In this document: positions 17,306 through 26,032 of the stretch, piece after piece
Layout: each line of letters begins with the position of its first letter
Numbering within the stretch: position 1 is the first letter of the stretch
NCBI GenBank assembly: GCA_965247535.1
Contig: OZ252018.1
Coordinates: 620,001-684,000 of the forward strand
Direction: 5' to 3'
Length of the DNA stretch: 64,000 nucleotides
Source: JAPPHY01 sp965247535
GTDB lineage: Bacteria > Chloroflexota > Dehalococcoidia > Lucifugimonadales > UBA2985
Notes under the pieces: generated by a model
What the model was told of the DNA's origin: nothing
What the model saw: only the letters and a program-made list of their open reading frames with translations
Databases searched by the model: none
Program-made: the position numbers and the translations under genes

Positions 17306-17632
17306 CTAACCCGTGCCGGCGCCCCCCGCCGTGGTGGCCTGCCGGCTTCCGCGGCGGCGCCAGCGCCAGCCCAGCATAACCAGCAGCTCTCCCACTGCCG
17401 CGTCCGTAGCCTCGTCCTTCAGGGGCACGTCCGGGTGAATGCGATAGTGGTTCTTGCGGCCAACCTTGGTCTTGGTCACGTAGCCGGCGTCTTCCAGGTC
17501 CTTGATGATCTTGTGTGCCGCCCTCTCCGTGATGCCGGCGGCGTCGCCTATCTCCCTGGCGGTGGTGCGGGGGCTCTTGGCAATGGCAGCCAGGGTAAGT
17601 CCGTGGTTTGTAAAGAACGTCCACTCAGCCAT
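17306..17632 (-). CDS. Winged helix-turn-helix transcriptional regulator
   Basis: A 108-residue DNA-binding protein. The first 70 residues are a MarR/ArsR-like winged helix: TNHGLTLAAIAK, then the recognition unit TAREIGDAAGITERAAHKIIKDLEDAGYV, then the wing KTKVGRKNHYRIHP. The C-terminal tail is low complexity, rich in Arg, Gly and Thr. This pattern is common in small single-domain regulators of Actinobacteria and Chloroflexota; the ligand is unknown. It precedes the APH-like gene on the same strand with an 80-base gap, so it could regulate or be co-transcribed with it. Confidence 0.8.
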   Translation of the reverse strand: MAEWTFFTNHGLTLAAIAKSPRTTAREIGDAAGITERAAHKIIKDLEDAGYVTKTKVGRKNHYRIHPDVPLKDEATDAAVGELLVMLGWRWRRRGSRQATTAGGAGTG

Positions 17633-17961
17633 TGGAGATTCCCCCTCCGCGACCTCTTGACAGGCCGTGAGATGTATGCATAATAATACTAGAAGCGTCG
17701 TTCATGTATAGGAGATATTGCTTAGCTAGTCCGGTAACGCAATTCCAGTATGATTATTGCAGGTTTGGCTGACATGAAAGCGGTATCATGCCCAAGCCTT
17801 CCGTATTCATTGAGATTCTGGCACAAAGGAGAGGCGGTGTCAAGGTTGCAAGGCCCGGCCAGGTAGCCGGATCATGAACAAGGAAACTAACCGGCGGGCC
17901 GGGGCTTGAAAGCCCTCCGCCGTACACCGGAGCAATTGTAGTAGGAGAAGGAAGCCCTAAG

Positions 17962-18195
17962 ATGCAGTACCGAGCAGCAGTCAAGTCCATCTCAGAACAC
18001 GTGCACACCGAGGCCCTGCTGGCGGCCCTTGACAGGTCGCTGAAGGCGGGCGCTCCGCCCACCGTGAAGCGTGCTCCGCTTCCTTCGTCAATCGAGTGGC
18101 TCGGATTGAGCACGGCCGCCGTGGCCCCCAGCGATTTCTGGTTCCGCGCCGTCGCCTGCCGGAAGCAGAGGGCTGCGCCTCCCCTCGACAGGTAG
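17962..18195 (+). CDS. Possible small hypothetical protein
   Basis: A 77-residue frame preceded by AAGGAAG about 8 bases before the ATG. The first half (VKSISEHVHTEALLAALDRSLKAGAPP) looks protein-like, while the second half is compositionally ordinary. I find no family match and no conserved neighbour. It lies in the gap between the winged-helix regulator and the permease. It may be a real small gene or chance. Confidence 0.3.
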   Translation: MQYRAAVKSISEHVHTEALLAALDRSLKAGAPPTVKRAPLPSSIEWLGLSTAAVAPSDFWFRAVACRKQRAAPPLDR

Positions 18196-18255
18196 GCGTC
18201 CGCGGTGTTTACGCCGGTAAGTGCGCCCGCTCGCGGGTGTCAGATAGTACGCAAA

Positions 18256-18293
18256 CGACAGGGAGCACCCTAATGGACTGGGTGCTCCTGTCG
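18256..18293 (+). promoter_or_regulatory. Strong hairpin over the ribosome-binding site and start codon of the EamA permease gene
   Basis: CGACAGGGAGCACCC (18256-18270) pairs with GGGTGCTCCTGTCG (18280-18293): 14 base pairs with one bulged G. The nine-base loop TAATGGACT holds the AUG (18273-18275), and the Shine-Dalgarno GGGAG is in the 5' arm. This would block initiation unless opened, suggesting translational control. Confidence 0.6.
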
Positions 18294-19175
18294 TTCGTGT
18301 CCGCGACCTGCCTGTCCGCGAACAGCCTCGTGCAGCGATACGTTCTGCAGCGAGAACTGAGCGGTGTGCTCGCCTTCGGGTTCTGGGGCACAGTGCTCCA
18401 CCTGGCGGTGGCGGCCGGAATCCTGGTGCTCCACCCGCTGCCGGAAGCGCTGCCTCTTCGACCGGTCCTGGCGATGGCGGCAGTGGGGCTGCTGACAGTG
18501 GCCATCAGCATCCTCATCTGCAGTGCGGTGCGACGAGAGGAAGTCACCCGCGCTGCGCCCATCCTGGACTCCAGCCCCATATTCATAGCGATCATGGCCG
18601 TGGCGTTCCTGGGGGAGACCCTCAGTGCCATCCAGTGGACCGCCATATGCCTCGTGGTGGCCGGGGCATTCCTGGCGTCCATGCACCAGCAGACGGTCCA
18701 TGGCCGGTTCAGGGTGGGCTTACCCTTCTTCATGTTGCTTGTCGCATCGTTCGGCATAGCCGTGCACAGCGTCGTTTCCAAGTACGTCCTGGGGTACATG
18801 AGCTTCTTCCACGCGTACGCAGTGGCTTCCGTGGCCGCTGCGCCCGCGTTCGCGATCGTGGTGCATGCCTCCCGCGCGTGGCCCCAGGTGCGGAAGGCGG
18901 CGCAGGTCCCCCGAACGTTCGCCCTGGTGATGTCGGCCGGCGCGTTCCTCTCGCTGGCGATATTCTGCGCGCTGTGGGCGTTTCAGCTTGGCCCGGTGTC
19001 GCTGGCCGCCGCGATCATGGCCATTCGTCCCGTCATGGTGCTGGCCTATGCCGGGCTATTCGCCTATCTCGCTCCCCGCGTGCTCATGGAGAAAAACTCA
19101 AGGTCTGCGCTGGCGGCGAAGGGGCTGGCCGCAACGTTTGTGACCGCGGGCGTCGGCGCGCTCGCCCTGACGTAG
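18273..19175 (+). CDS. EamA/DMT-superfamily permease
   Basis: A 300-residue inner-membrane protein with about ten hydrophobic helices in two EamA repeats. The first repeat starts at WVLLSFVSATCLSANSLVQRY and the second near VASFGIAVHSVVSKYVL. Transported substrate is not predictable. The ATG at 18273 is chosen because GGGAG precedes it by about 8 bases and the hydrophobic helix begins immediately; upstream in-frame sequence is hydrophilic and not membrane-like. Start and ribosome site are buried in the 18256-18293 hairpin. Confidence 0.85.
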   Translation: MDWVLLSFVSATCLSANSLVQRYVLQRELSGVLAFGFWGTVLHLAVAAGILVLHPLPEALPLRPVLAMAAVGLLTVAISILICSAVRREEVTRAAPILDSSPIFIAIMAVAFLGETLSAIQWTAICLVVAGAFLASMHQQTVHGRFRVGLPFFMLLVASFGIAVHSVVSKYVLGYMSFFHAYAVASVAAAPAFAIVVHASRAWPQVRKAAQVPRTFALVMSAGAFLSLAIFCALWAFQLGPVSLAAAIMAIRPVMVLAYAGLFAYLAPRVLMEKNSRSALAAKGLAATFVTAGVGALALT

Positions 19176-19206
19176 GCGTGCCGGCGGAGATGCGCAGCCG
19201 CTCAGC

Positions 19207-19235
19207 TTGACGCTCCTATGTGCCTATGCTAGTAT
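19207..19235 (+). promoter_or_regulatory. Predicted promoter for ribF-tyrS
   Basis: TTGACG (19207-19212), an exact 17-base spacer and TAGTAT (19230-19235). Transcription would begin near 19242, 49 bases before the ribF ATG at 19291. That rules out the longer open frame starting at 19207. Confidence 0.6.
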
Positions 19236-19290
19236 CCCTGTGCTCATCCGACCCGCCCCCAGCATCCGTACACGTCCTACCAGGGAATTG

Positions 19291-20235
19291 ATGCAACTCC
19301 TCCGCGAACTGCCCGCACACCCGCCCCGTGAGAGCGCCCTGCTGACAATCGGCGTGTTCGACGGGGTGCATCTGGGCCATCGTCATCTTCTGGAGCGCCT
19401 GCGAGACGCGGCCGAACGTGAGCATGCCATCAGCGCGGTGCTCACCTTCACCAATCACCCGAGAACAGTCATCCGCCCGGGCGACTGCGTCCCCTACATC
19501 ACTTCCGTGAAGGACCGGCTGGAGCTGCTGAGGCAGCAGGGAGTGGACCTGGTGATACCACTGACCTTCGACGAGGAGCTATCCCGCCTGCAGGCACACG
19601 AGTTCGTGGACCTGCTGCGGGAGCGGGTGAACATGAGCGGCCTGGTGATGGGGAGCAGCTTCGCTATGGGTCACCAGCGCAAGGGCACGCCGGAGACCCT
19701 CGCGCAGATGGGACGCGACAAGGGCTTCTCAACCACCGTGGTCGAGCCGGTATCCGCGCACGGCGAAAAGGTGAGCAGTACGGCGATACGCGACGCGATT
19801 ACACGCGGCGACGTGAGCAAGGCCTCCCGGCTGCTGGGCAGGCACTTCGTTCTGCGGGGCGAAGTTGTGAAAGGGCAGGCCCGCGGAAGAGAGCTGGGCT
19901 TTCCCACCGCAAACCTTGACCTGCCGGAAGGCCAGGTTGTGCCCGGCAACGGCATATACGCTGCGAGGGCGTTGGTCGACGGCAGTGCGCTCCCGGCGGC
20001 CGTCAGCATAGGCGTGAGGCCCACGTTCGACGACGGCGAGCGCGTGGTCGAGGTGCACATACTGGATTTCGGCGGAGACTTGTACGGCTCGGAGCTTGCG
20101 GTGGAGTTCGTCGAGCGCCTGCGGGACGAATTACGCTTCGACTCGGTGGAAGAGCTTGTTGCCCAAATGAGAGAGGACGTGGACCAGTCCAGGCAGGTTC
20201 TGGGCCGGCTTCCGTCCGCATCGGATGTTCGTTGA
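19291..20235 (+). CDS. ribF: Bifunctional riboflavin kinase / FAD synthetase
   Basis: Makes FMN from riboflavin and then FAD. The 314-residue protein has the two usual domains. The N-terminal nucleotidyltransferase shows GVFDGVHLGHRHLL and SSTAIRDAI; the C-terminal riboflavin kinase shows GRELGFPTANLDLP and VSIGVRPTF. The ATG at 19291 has AGGGA 5-6 bases upstream and fits both the promoter position and family length. It is followed by tyrS, with which it probably forms an operon; tyrS begins around the ribF stop. Confidence 0.94.
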   Translation: MQLLRELPAHPPRESALLTIGVFDGVHLGHRHLLERLRDAAEREHAISAVLTFTNHPRTVIRPGDCVPYITSVKDRLELLRQQGVDLVIPLTFDEELSRLQAHEFVDLLRERVNMSGLVMGSSFAMGHQRKGTPETLAQMGRDKGFSTTVVEPVSAHGEKVSSTAIRDAITRGDVSKASRLLGRHFVLRGEVVKGQARGRELGFPTANLDLPEGQVVPGNGIYAARALVDGSALPAAVSIGVRPTFDDGERVVEVHILDFGGDLYGSELAVEFVERLRDELRFDSVEELVAQMREDVDQSRQVLGRLPSASDVR

Positions 20236-20248
20236 GGCGGTGCAAACC

Positions 20249-21517
20249 ATGAACGGCAAAGTAATGGACCCGGGAACACTCCACAGCATAACCAGGCGCG
20301 GCGTGTCGGACATAATCGTGGAGGAGGAGTTCGTTCGCCTCCTCGGTGAGGGCAAGCCCCTGCGGCTGAAGATGGGATTCGATCCCAGCCGGCCGGACAT
20401 TCACCTGGGCCACGCCGTGGGCCTCAGGAAGCTCCGCCAACTGCAGGAGCTTGGGCATCAGGTGATCCTAATCGTGGGCGACTGGACGGCGCAGATTGGC
20501 GATCCCAGCGGCCAGTCCGCCACGCGTCAGATGCTGACGGCGGAGGAGGTGCGTGCCAACGCGGAGACCTACATGCAGCAGTTCTTCAAGGTGGTCGACA
20601 GGGACCGCACCCAGACGGTATGGCAGAGCGAGTGGTTCGGCAAGTTCTCGTTGGCCAGCGTGATCGACCTGACGCGGCGCTTCACCGTAGCGCAGTTCCT
20701 GGCCCGCGACGACTTCGCCAAGCGGTTCCGCGCGCAGCAGCCGATCGCCATCACCGAGCTGCTGTATCCGCTGTTGCAGGCTTACGACTCGGTCGCGATC
20801 GAATCGGACGTGGAGTTCGGAGGCTCGGACCAGCGGTTCAACCTGCTGGTGGGCCGCGACCTTCAGGCCATGATGGGGCAGCGGCAGCAGCAGTGCTTCA
20901 TCATGCCGTTGCTGGTGGGCACGGACGGCGTGCAGAAGATGAGCAAGAGCTTGGACAACTACATCGGCGTGTTCGAGGCTCCCAACGACATTTACGGCAA
21001 GATCATGTCCATACCGGATGCCCTCATCCTGGACTACTTTGAGCTGCTTACGGACATGCCGGATGATGAGCTGGCCGAGATGCGCACCACCCTGGAGGCG
21101 GAGGCGGTCAACCCGATGGAGCTGAAGAAGCGCCTGGCCCGGGACCTGGTGACGCAGTTCCACGACCCGCAGACCTCGCTGCGGGCCGAAAGCCACTTCG
21201 AAGGCACGTACCAGCGTGGCATGGCGCCGGAGGAGGCGCAGGTCATCTCGCTGACGGAATGGGTCGACAAGCTGCGGGATGAACTTGGCGACGCGCAGCC
21301 CGGTGACCCGGATGCCGCAGTGCTGCCGATTGTCCCGATCATGGTCGGCGAGGGCTTGGCCGCGAGCGCAAGCGAGGCCAAGAGGCTGCTCCAGCAGGGC
21401 GCAGTCGAGGTGGACGGCGAGCGCTTGACAACGCAGACGGCCCCGCTGCGCGAGGGAAGCCTCATTCGAGTGGGCAGGCGGCGCTTCGCGCGCTTTGTGG
21501 GGCCCGCCGAGGGGTGA
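20249..21517 (+). CDS. tyrS: Tyrosyl-tRNA synthetase
   Basis: Charges tRNA-Tyr. The class I synthetase core shows LKMGFDPSRPDIHLGHAV with the HIGH-like HLGH, GDWTAQIGDPSG and KMSKS. A C-terminal S4 RNA-binding domain (ASEAKRLLQQGAVEVDGE) completes the protein at 422 residues. It resembles the TyrZ/long-branch type seen in many non-enteric bacteria. ATG 20249 is preceded by GAGGCGG; an in-frame ATG at 20225 overlaps the ribF end and cannot be excluded. It lies directly after ribF. Confidence 0.94.
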   Translation: MNGKVMDPGTLHSITRRGVSDIIVEEEFVRLLGEGKPLRLKMGFDPSRPDIHLGHAVGLRKLRQLQELGHQVILIVGDWTAQIGDPSGQSATRQMLTAEEVRANAETYMQQFFKVVDRDRTQTVWQSEWFGKFSLASVIDLTRRFTVAQFLARDDFAKRFRAQQPIAITELLYPLLQAYDSVAIESDVEFGGSDQRFNLLVGRDLQAMMGQRQQQCFIMPLLVGTDGVQKMSKSLDNYIGVFEAPNDIYGKIMSIPDALILDYFELLTDMPDDELAEMRTTLEAEAVNPMELKKRLARDLVTQFHDPQTSLRAESHFEGTYQRGMAPEEAQVISLTEWVDKLRDELGDAQPGDPDAAVLPIVPIMVGEGLAASASEAKRLLQQGAVEVDGERLTTQTAPLREGSLIRVGRRRFARFVGPAEG

Positions 21518-21574
21518 CGCGCCGGGCACGGCCGGTGTCGATACCGGGTCGGTTGGTGTGTTGGAGAGCGTGCG

Positions 21575-21829
21575 ATGGCTGAATTCAGATTCGCCAGAGG
21601 GCAGAGCGTCCGTGTTAGGGAGGGCAGCTTTCCGCTCAACAACCCGGACGGCTACGGGCTCATTGGCCGGACCGGCTGCGTGGAGCGTGCGTGGGACCCC
21701 CGCTCGGGCAGACGCGATGAGCACACCGTCCGCTCCGAGCATATCCAGTACTTTGAGCTGCTGCAGTATGACGTGCGCATAGACGGCAAACTTTACTCGC
21801 TGAACGAGGACTGGCTGGAAGAGGCCTAG
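21575..21829 (+). CDS. Small hypothetical protein
   Basis: An 84-residue soluble protein beginning MAEFRFARGQSVRVREGSFPLNN and ending YSLNEDWLEEA. The first half looks like a small beta-barrel of the SH3/KOW-like kind (RGQSVRVREGS...GLIGRTG). No family is recognised with confidence. It lies 57 bases after tyrS in the same direction and could be at the end of that transcript; the serine genes downstream have their own promoter. Confidence 0.55.
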   Translation: MAEFRFARGQSVRVREGSFPLNNPDGYGLIGRTGCVERAWDPRSGRRDEHTVRSEHIQYFELLQYDVRIDGKLYSLNEDWLEEA

Positions 21830-21872
21830 GGGCCGCGGCGCAAACGCCCCAAATCTCATCGGCGCGCCCCTT

Positions 21873-21944
21873 TTGGCAGCCTACTCCATGTGGTAAAATT
21901 CACAATGCGCGAAGGCCATCCCCCCAGTGACTGGGAGGACGGCC
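21873..21944 (+). promoter_or_regulatory. Promoter and 5' leader hairpin of the serine-biosynthesis pair
   Basis: A TAAAAT -10 box (21894-21899) with TTGGCA (21873-21878, spacer 15) predicts transcription from about 21906. The message would then begin almost at once with a hairpin: GGCC, TCC and CCCA (21914-21926) pair with TGGG, GGA and GGCC (21932-21944), giving 11 base pairs with two 1x1 mismatches and the loop GTGAC. The Shine-Dalgarno GGGAGG is 14 bases further on and free. Confidence 0.45.
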
Positions 21945-21969
21945 CCGGCAAGAATGATGGGAGGATGAA

Positions 21970-23079
21970 GTGAACCTACGAATACCTGGTCCTACGCCCT
22001 GTCCCGACTACGTCCTGGATGCCATGAACCGCGACATGATCAACCATCGCGGCCCGGAGTTCCAGGACATGCTGCACCGCTGTACCGACAGGCTGAAGGA
22101 GGTCTTCAAGACCAACGGTGACGTGCTTATTCTGACCGGGTCCGGCACCGGCGCCATGGAAGCCGCCGTGGTCAATGTCCTCTCGCCGGGCGACCAGGTG
22201 CTCTGTGTGACCATCGGCGTATTCGGCGACCGGCTGGCGCAGATGGCGGAGGCGTTCGGCGCATCCGTAACCCGGCTGACCGCCACGTGGGGCACGCCGG
22301 CCGACCCCGAGGCCATACGCAGCGCTCTCGCCGAGAACCCCGACATCAAGGCCGTCCTGGTCACCCACAACGAGACGTCCACAGGCGTCACCAACGACAT
22401 GGCCGCCATAAGCTCCGTGGTCAAGGGAGCAGGCAAGCTGCTCGTGGTGGACGCAATCAGCAGCCTGTCATCGCTGCCGTTCTACACGGACGAGTGGGGC
22501 TGCGACGTTGTAATGAGCGGCTCGCAGAAGGGCTACATGGTGCCGCCAGGTCTCGCGTTCATCAGCGTCAGCGCTGAGGGCTGGAAGGCGTTCGAAGAGG
22601 CCCGTATGCCCCGATTCTACTGGGACTTTGGAAGGGCCAAGAGCTATCTCAATCGCGGCCAGACCCCATGGACGCCCGCGGTGTCCGTATTCTATGGCTT
22701 GGACGCCGCGTTGGAGCGGATGCTGGATGAGGGCATGGACGCCATCTTCGAGCGTCACGCCCGCATCGCGCAGAGGACGCGGGACGGCGTCAAGGAGCTT
22801 GGCCTGTCGCTCTTCGCCGACGAGAGCTGCGCCTCCAACACCGTGACCGCCGTGAACGTTCCGGAGGGGGTGGAGCTACCCGCGTTGATGCGGCAGCTTC
22901 AGGCCGACCACGACGTCGTGCTGGCCGGCGGCCAGGGCGCTTTGGACGGCAAGATTCTGCGCGTCGGCCATCTGGGCTACATCACGGACGACGATATTAC
23001 AGAAGTGCTGGACGCGCTGGCCTCGGTGCTTCCCAAGGTAGGATTCCAGCCCGTGGCCTCGCCGGCAAGGGGCGCCTGA
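21970..23079 (+). CDS. Class V aminotransferase (alanine-glyoxylate / phosphoserine aminotransferase-like)
   Basis: A 369-residue PLP enzyme of the small-subunit alanine-glyoxylate / serine-pyruvate aminotransferase group. It shows LTGSGTGAMEAAV, the HNETSTGV segment and the PLP lysine Lys187 in SGSQKGY. The start is GTG 21970 with GGGAGG 6 bases upstream. Its stop overlaps the serA start (TGATG). Pairing with serA suggests it acts as the phosphoserine aminotransferase of serine synthesis; that is inferred from context, since the family has several activities. Confidence 0.88.
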   Translation: MNLRIPGPTPCPDYVLDAMNRDMINHRGPEFQDMLHRCTDRLKEVFKTNGDVLILTGSGTGAMEAAVVNVLSPGDQVLCVTIGVFGDRLAQMAEAFGASVTRLTATWGTPADPEAIRSALAENPDIKAVLVTHNETSTGVTNDMAAISSVVKGAGKLLVVDAISSLSSLPFYTDEWGCDVVMSGSQKGYMVPPGLAFISVSAEGWKAFEEARMPRFYWDFGRAKSYLNRGQTPWTPAVSVFYGLDAALERMLDEGMDAIFERHARIAQRTRDGVKELGLSLFADESCASNTVTAVNVPEGVELPALMRQLQADHDVVLAGGQGALDGKILRVGHLGYITDDDITEVLDALASVLPKVGFQPVASPARGA

Positions 23080-24656
23080 TGTCCCGGGTGCTCGTCTCCG
23101 ACCCACTGGCCCCGGAGGGTCTGGAGCTTCTGCGTTCCCAGGGTGAGGTCGACGTCAAGCTCCGCATGGAACCCGCGGAGCTGCTCTCCATCATCGGAGA
23201 GTACGATGCGCTGGTGGTGCGCAGCGAGACCAGGGTGACCGCGGACGTGGTGGAGGCCGGCGGGCGGCTTCAGGTCATCGGCCGTGCGGGCGTGGGCGTG
23301 GACAACATCGACGTGGATGCAGCCACGCACCGGGGTATACCCGTCGTCAACGCTCCGACCGGCAACACCGTCGCCGCCGCGGAGCACACCATCGCAATGA
23401 TGCTGGCGCTGGCGCGCAACATCCCTCAGGCCCACGAGTCGCTACGGCGCGGCGAGTGGACCCGCAGCGCGTTCACCGGCGTCGAGGTACGCAACCGGAT
23501 ACTGGGCGTCATTGGCCTTGGCAAGGTCGGCACCGAGGTGGCGCACAGGGCGCGCGGCCTCCGTATGCGTGTCCTGGGCTACGACCCATTCGTTTCCCCG
23601 GAGCACGCCAGCATGCTGGGCATCGAGCTGGGCTCGCTGGACCGCATATTCACGGAGGCCGACTTCATATGCCTCCACACGCCGCTCACCGAGTCCACCC
23701 GCGGCATCATCGGCGACAAGGCGCTGTCCATGATGAAGCCCACCGTGCGTATTCTCAACGTCGCCCGCGGCGAGCTGGTGGACGAGGACGCCCTGTTCAG
23801 GGCCGTCGAGGAAGGACGCATTGCAGGAGCGGCTCTGGATGTCTTCTCACAGGAACCTCCGCACGGCAGCCCACTGCTCTCCGACGGACGCATTGTCGTC
23901 ACGCCGCACCTCGGCGCCTCAACCCAGGAGGCGCAGGCGGAGGTGGCGCGGGAGGTGGCCGAGCAGGTCATCGCCGTCCTGGAGGGACGCTCCGCAATGT
24001 ACACCGTCAATGCGCCCTTCGTGCCGCCGGAGACGCTGGGCATACTGGCGCCATACGTGGACGCCGGATCGTACGCGGGCAAGCTGGCCTCGCAGCTCGT
24101 CATGGGGCAGCTGAGGTCGGTGAACCTGCGCTACGACGGCGAAATCGCCGCCCACGACACGAACCTGCTCAGGGCGGCCTGCCTGGTGGGCATCCTCAGC
24201 CCCATAAGCGACGAGCGCATCAACCTGATCAACGCCAACCTGCACGCCTCCCAGCGCGGCCTGCGCGTCACGGAGCAGAAGAGCCCCTTGGCAGAGCAGC
24301 ACAGCAGCCTGGTCACGGTGGAGATGGAGACCACGGAGAGGAAGATCGCGATTACGGCGTCGCAGGTACGCGGTGAAACGCACATCGTGCGAATCAACGA
24401 CTACTGGATCGACATCGTGCCGACCGGCAACTACATGCTCCTGGCCAGCCACCAGGACCGGCCGGGCATGATTGGGGCCGTTGGCACCATCACGGGCAAG
24501 CACGACATCAACATCAGCTTCATGGAGGTGGGCCGGTTGGAGCCGAGAGGCCCCGCCACCATGATCATCGGCCTGGACGATCCCCTGCCTGAGCCGGTGC
24601 TCGCCGAGATCAACGCCCTTCCCAACATGGTCCAGACCTTCCTCGTGCAGCTGTAG
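23079..24656 (+). CDS. serA: D-3-phosphoglycerate dehydrogenase
   Basis: First committed enzyme of serine synthesis, oxidising 3-phosphoglycerate. It is 525 residues, the long form. An N-terminal substrate domain contains GRAGVGVDNIDVDAA, and the Rossmann core shows GVIGLGKVGTEVA. The catalytic segment NVARGELVDEDAL and TPHLGASTQEAQ with the catalytic His follow. After these come an intervening domain (about 315-450) and a C-terminal ACT domain (HQDRPGMIGAVGTITG), the usual site of serine feedback. Translation is coupled to the aminotransferase by a one-base overlap. Confidence 0.95.
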   Translation: MSRVLVSDPLAPEGLELLRSQGEVDVKLRMEPAELLSIIGEYDALVVRSETRVTADVVEAGGRLQVIGRAGVGVDNIDVDAATHRGIPVVNAPTGNTVAAAEHTIAMMLALARNIPQAHESLRRGEWTRSAFTGVEVRNRILGVIGLGKVGTEVAHRARGLRMRVLGYDPFVSPEHASMLGIELGSLDRIFTEADFICLHTPLTESTRGIIGDKALSMMKPTVRILNVARGELVDEDALFRAVEEGRIAGAALDVFSQEPPHGSPLLSDGRIVVTPHLGASTQEAQAEVAREVAEQVIAVLEGRSAMYTVNAPFVPPETLGILAPYVDAGSYAGKLASQLVMGQLRSVNLRYDGEIAAHDTNLLRAACLVGILSPISDERINLINANLHASQRGLRVTEQKSPLAEQHSSLVTVEMETTERKIAITASQVRGETHIVRINDYWIDIVPTGNYMLLASHQDRPGMIGAVGTITGKHDINISFMEVGRLEPRGPATMIIGLDDPLPEPVLAEINALPNMVQTFLVQL

Positions 24657-24959
24657 CATCCGTCATCCGGCGCCTGGCGCCTCCAGCCTGTCGGCGTCGT
24701 TCACGGAACGCCCAGACCTAACGTGAGTGGCAATACCCCGGCTCGCGTCCTTCGACAGCGGCCCGAAGCCTGCCCCGCAGACCGATGAGCGGATGAGTGG
24801 GTGATTTGCTCCGATTGTGGCAAGCCACACAAGCCCGCTCATGGTGAGCCTGTCGGCAAGCGAGACGAGGAGACTCTCCAGAGTAGACCGCTACGCCTCC
24901 CAACAGACTCAACACCGTTCCACTGCGGTGGTTGCGCCTCAACGTGATGGTTCGGCGCA

Positions 24960-25136
24960 TTGACTCAATCGGTCCGTACTAGTTGGTCCTTGCCCACGCT
25001 GGGCATCCTGGCCTACGTTCCAATAGGGGGGTTGCTCTACAAAGCGCCCAACAGTACGAAGGTTGTTTGTGCCTTCACCCTGATTTTGTTCCACGGGGCA
25101 ATCGGCTTGGGGTTCTATCTGATGACTAGGACATGA
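24960..25136 (+). CDS. Possible small membrane protein in the serA downstream gap
   Basis: The gap from 24657 to 25325 holds no conventional gene, but a TTG-initiated frame of 58 residues encodes two clean hydrophobic segments (around LGILAYVPIGGLLY and AFTLILFHGAIGLGFYLM) ending in MTRT. The membrane character argues for coding. There is no obvious ribosome site, and a TGA sits shortly upstream in frame, so this could instead be the tail of a decayed gene. The rest of the gap holds degenerate inverted-repeat fragments and an eight-G run at 25318-25325. Confidence 0.3.
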   Translation: MTQSVRTSWSLPTLGILAYVPIGGLLYKAPNSTKVVCAFTLILFHGAIGLGFYLMTRT

Positions 25137-25325
25137 TTGGCAAAGGCTGGCAGTCGACAGGGGTTGACATAAAGCGAGTCCCATAAGCGCCCGTCCAAGC
25201 ACGATAGGAGGCCGATTAGGGGTTTATTAACCCTTACCCGCACTCTTTCCCTCCAGCCACGTTATCACCTGTCCCTGGTTATCCGGTTGCGAGTTTCCAG
25301 GATAGCGCCAGTTCTCAGGGGGGGG

Positions 25326-25961
25326 TTAAATAATGCAGTCTATATTAGCAAGTTGTAAGTAGGTCTCCCTGTCCAGAGTACCGGCTACATCGATCAAAGA
25401 TTTTATCCGGGCGAGGATTTCATCGCTCGGTGTTGTTCCGCTGTCAAACGGTTTGCTCGCATCTTGCATCCGCGTGAAATCATGGTAGGCCTTTAGAAAT
25501 GCGATCGCGGCGTCGTGAAAGGCTTTCAGTTCCTCCGGCGCAGACTTGTCTTCGAAGGCGTCTATTAGCTCGGCGTAAGCTTCTGCCGTCTCCCCCCACG
25601 TCAAGCCGGATCCTCCGAATTCTCCGGATTCTGAGGAGGTACTCTCCGCGCACCAAACCGCATACTCGGCCACCGTGGCCTCAGAGCTGCCGCTGCCATC
25701 TTGAACCGCGGTCGATGTGGGCACAGCCGTGACCTCAGAGCTGCCGCTGCTGTCCTCGGCCGCGGTTGATGTGGGCGCAGCCGTGACCTGGGACCCACCG
25801 CTGCCATCTTGAGCCGCGGTTGATGTGGGCACAGCTGTGACCTCGGACCCACCGCTGCCATCTCGAGCCGCGGTTGATGTGGGGGAGTCCCCACCTCCAC
25901 AAGCTACGGCCATCAGTATGGTCAGCACGGCGAGAGAGCCGGCCAATACCAGTCGCAACAT
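25326..25961 (-). CDS. Repeat-containing lipoprotein
   Basis: A 211-residue predicted lipoprotein: hydrophobic signal peptide and Cys21 (AVAC), then GGGDSPT, then four 18-residue repeats of the type STAAxDGSGGSEVTAVPT (residues 29-100). A mostly helical C-terminal domain (AEAYAELIDAFEDKSAPEE, LKAFHDAAIAFLKAYHDF) completes it. The repeats look like an extended surface linker. ATG 25961 is chosen for the perfect AAGGAGG 4-10 bases upstream; the frame is open further. It follows the DUF2207-like gene on the same strand, 71 bases away. Function is unknown. Confidence 0.75.
   Translation of the reverse strand: MLRLVLAGSLAVLTILMAVACGGGDSPTSTAARDGSGGSEVTAVPTSTAAQDGSGGSQVTAAPTSTAAEDSSGSSEVTAVPTSTAVQDGSGSSEATVAEYAVWCAESTSSESGEFGGSGLTWGETAEAYAELIDAFEDKSAPEELKAFHDAAIAFLKAYHDFTRMQDASKPFDSGTTPSDEILARIKSLIDVAGTLDRETYLQLANIDCII
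25662..25877 (-). repeat. Four in-frame 54-bp tandem repeats
   Basis: Four imperfect copies of a 54-base unit encode the 18-residue repeats of the lipoprotein. The period is an exact multiple of three, and differences between copies are mostly single substitutions, so copy number can vary without breaking the frame. Confidence 0.8.
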
Positions 25962-26032
25962 TCGGCCTCCTTCATCGCTTCTCTGCGAGTACCTCATTGA
26001 AACAGTACGTCCATCCGAATTGGCCAGTGGCA

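Noticed and set aside
20468..21859. A 463-codon minus-strand frame opposite tyrS
   Set aside because: Same reason: it mirrors tyrS codons, has no start context, and tyrS is certain.
24657..24959. Minus-strand frame of 80 codons after serA
   Set aside because: No ribosome site or family feature; it overlaps degenerate repeat fragments.
25662..25877. CRISPR-like array
   Set aside because: The units are contiguous coding repeats with no spacers, and there are no cas genes.
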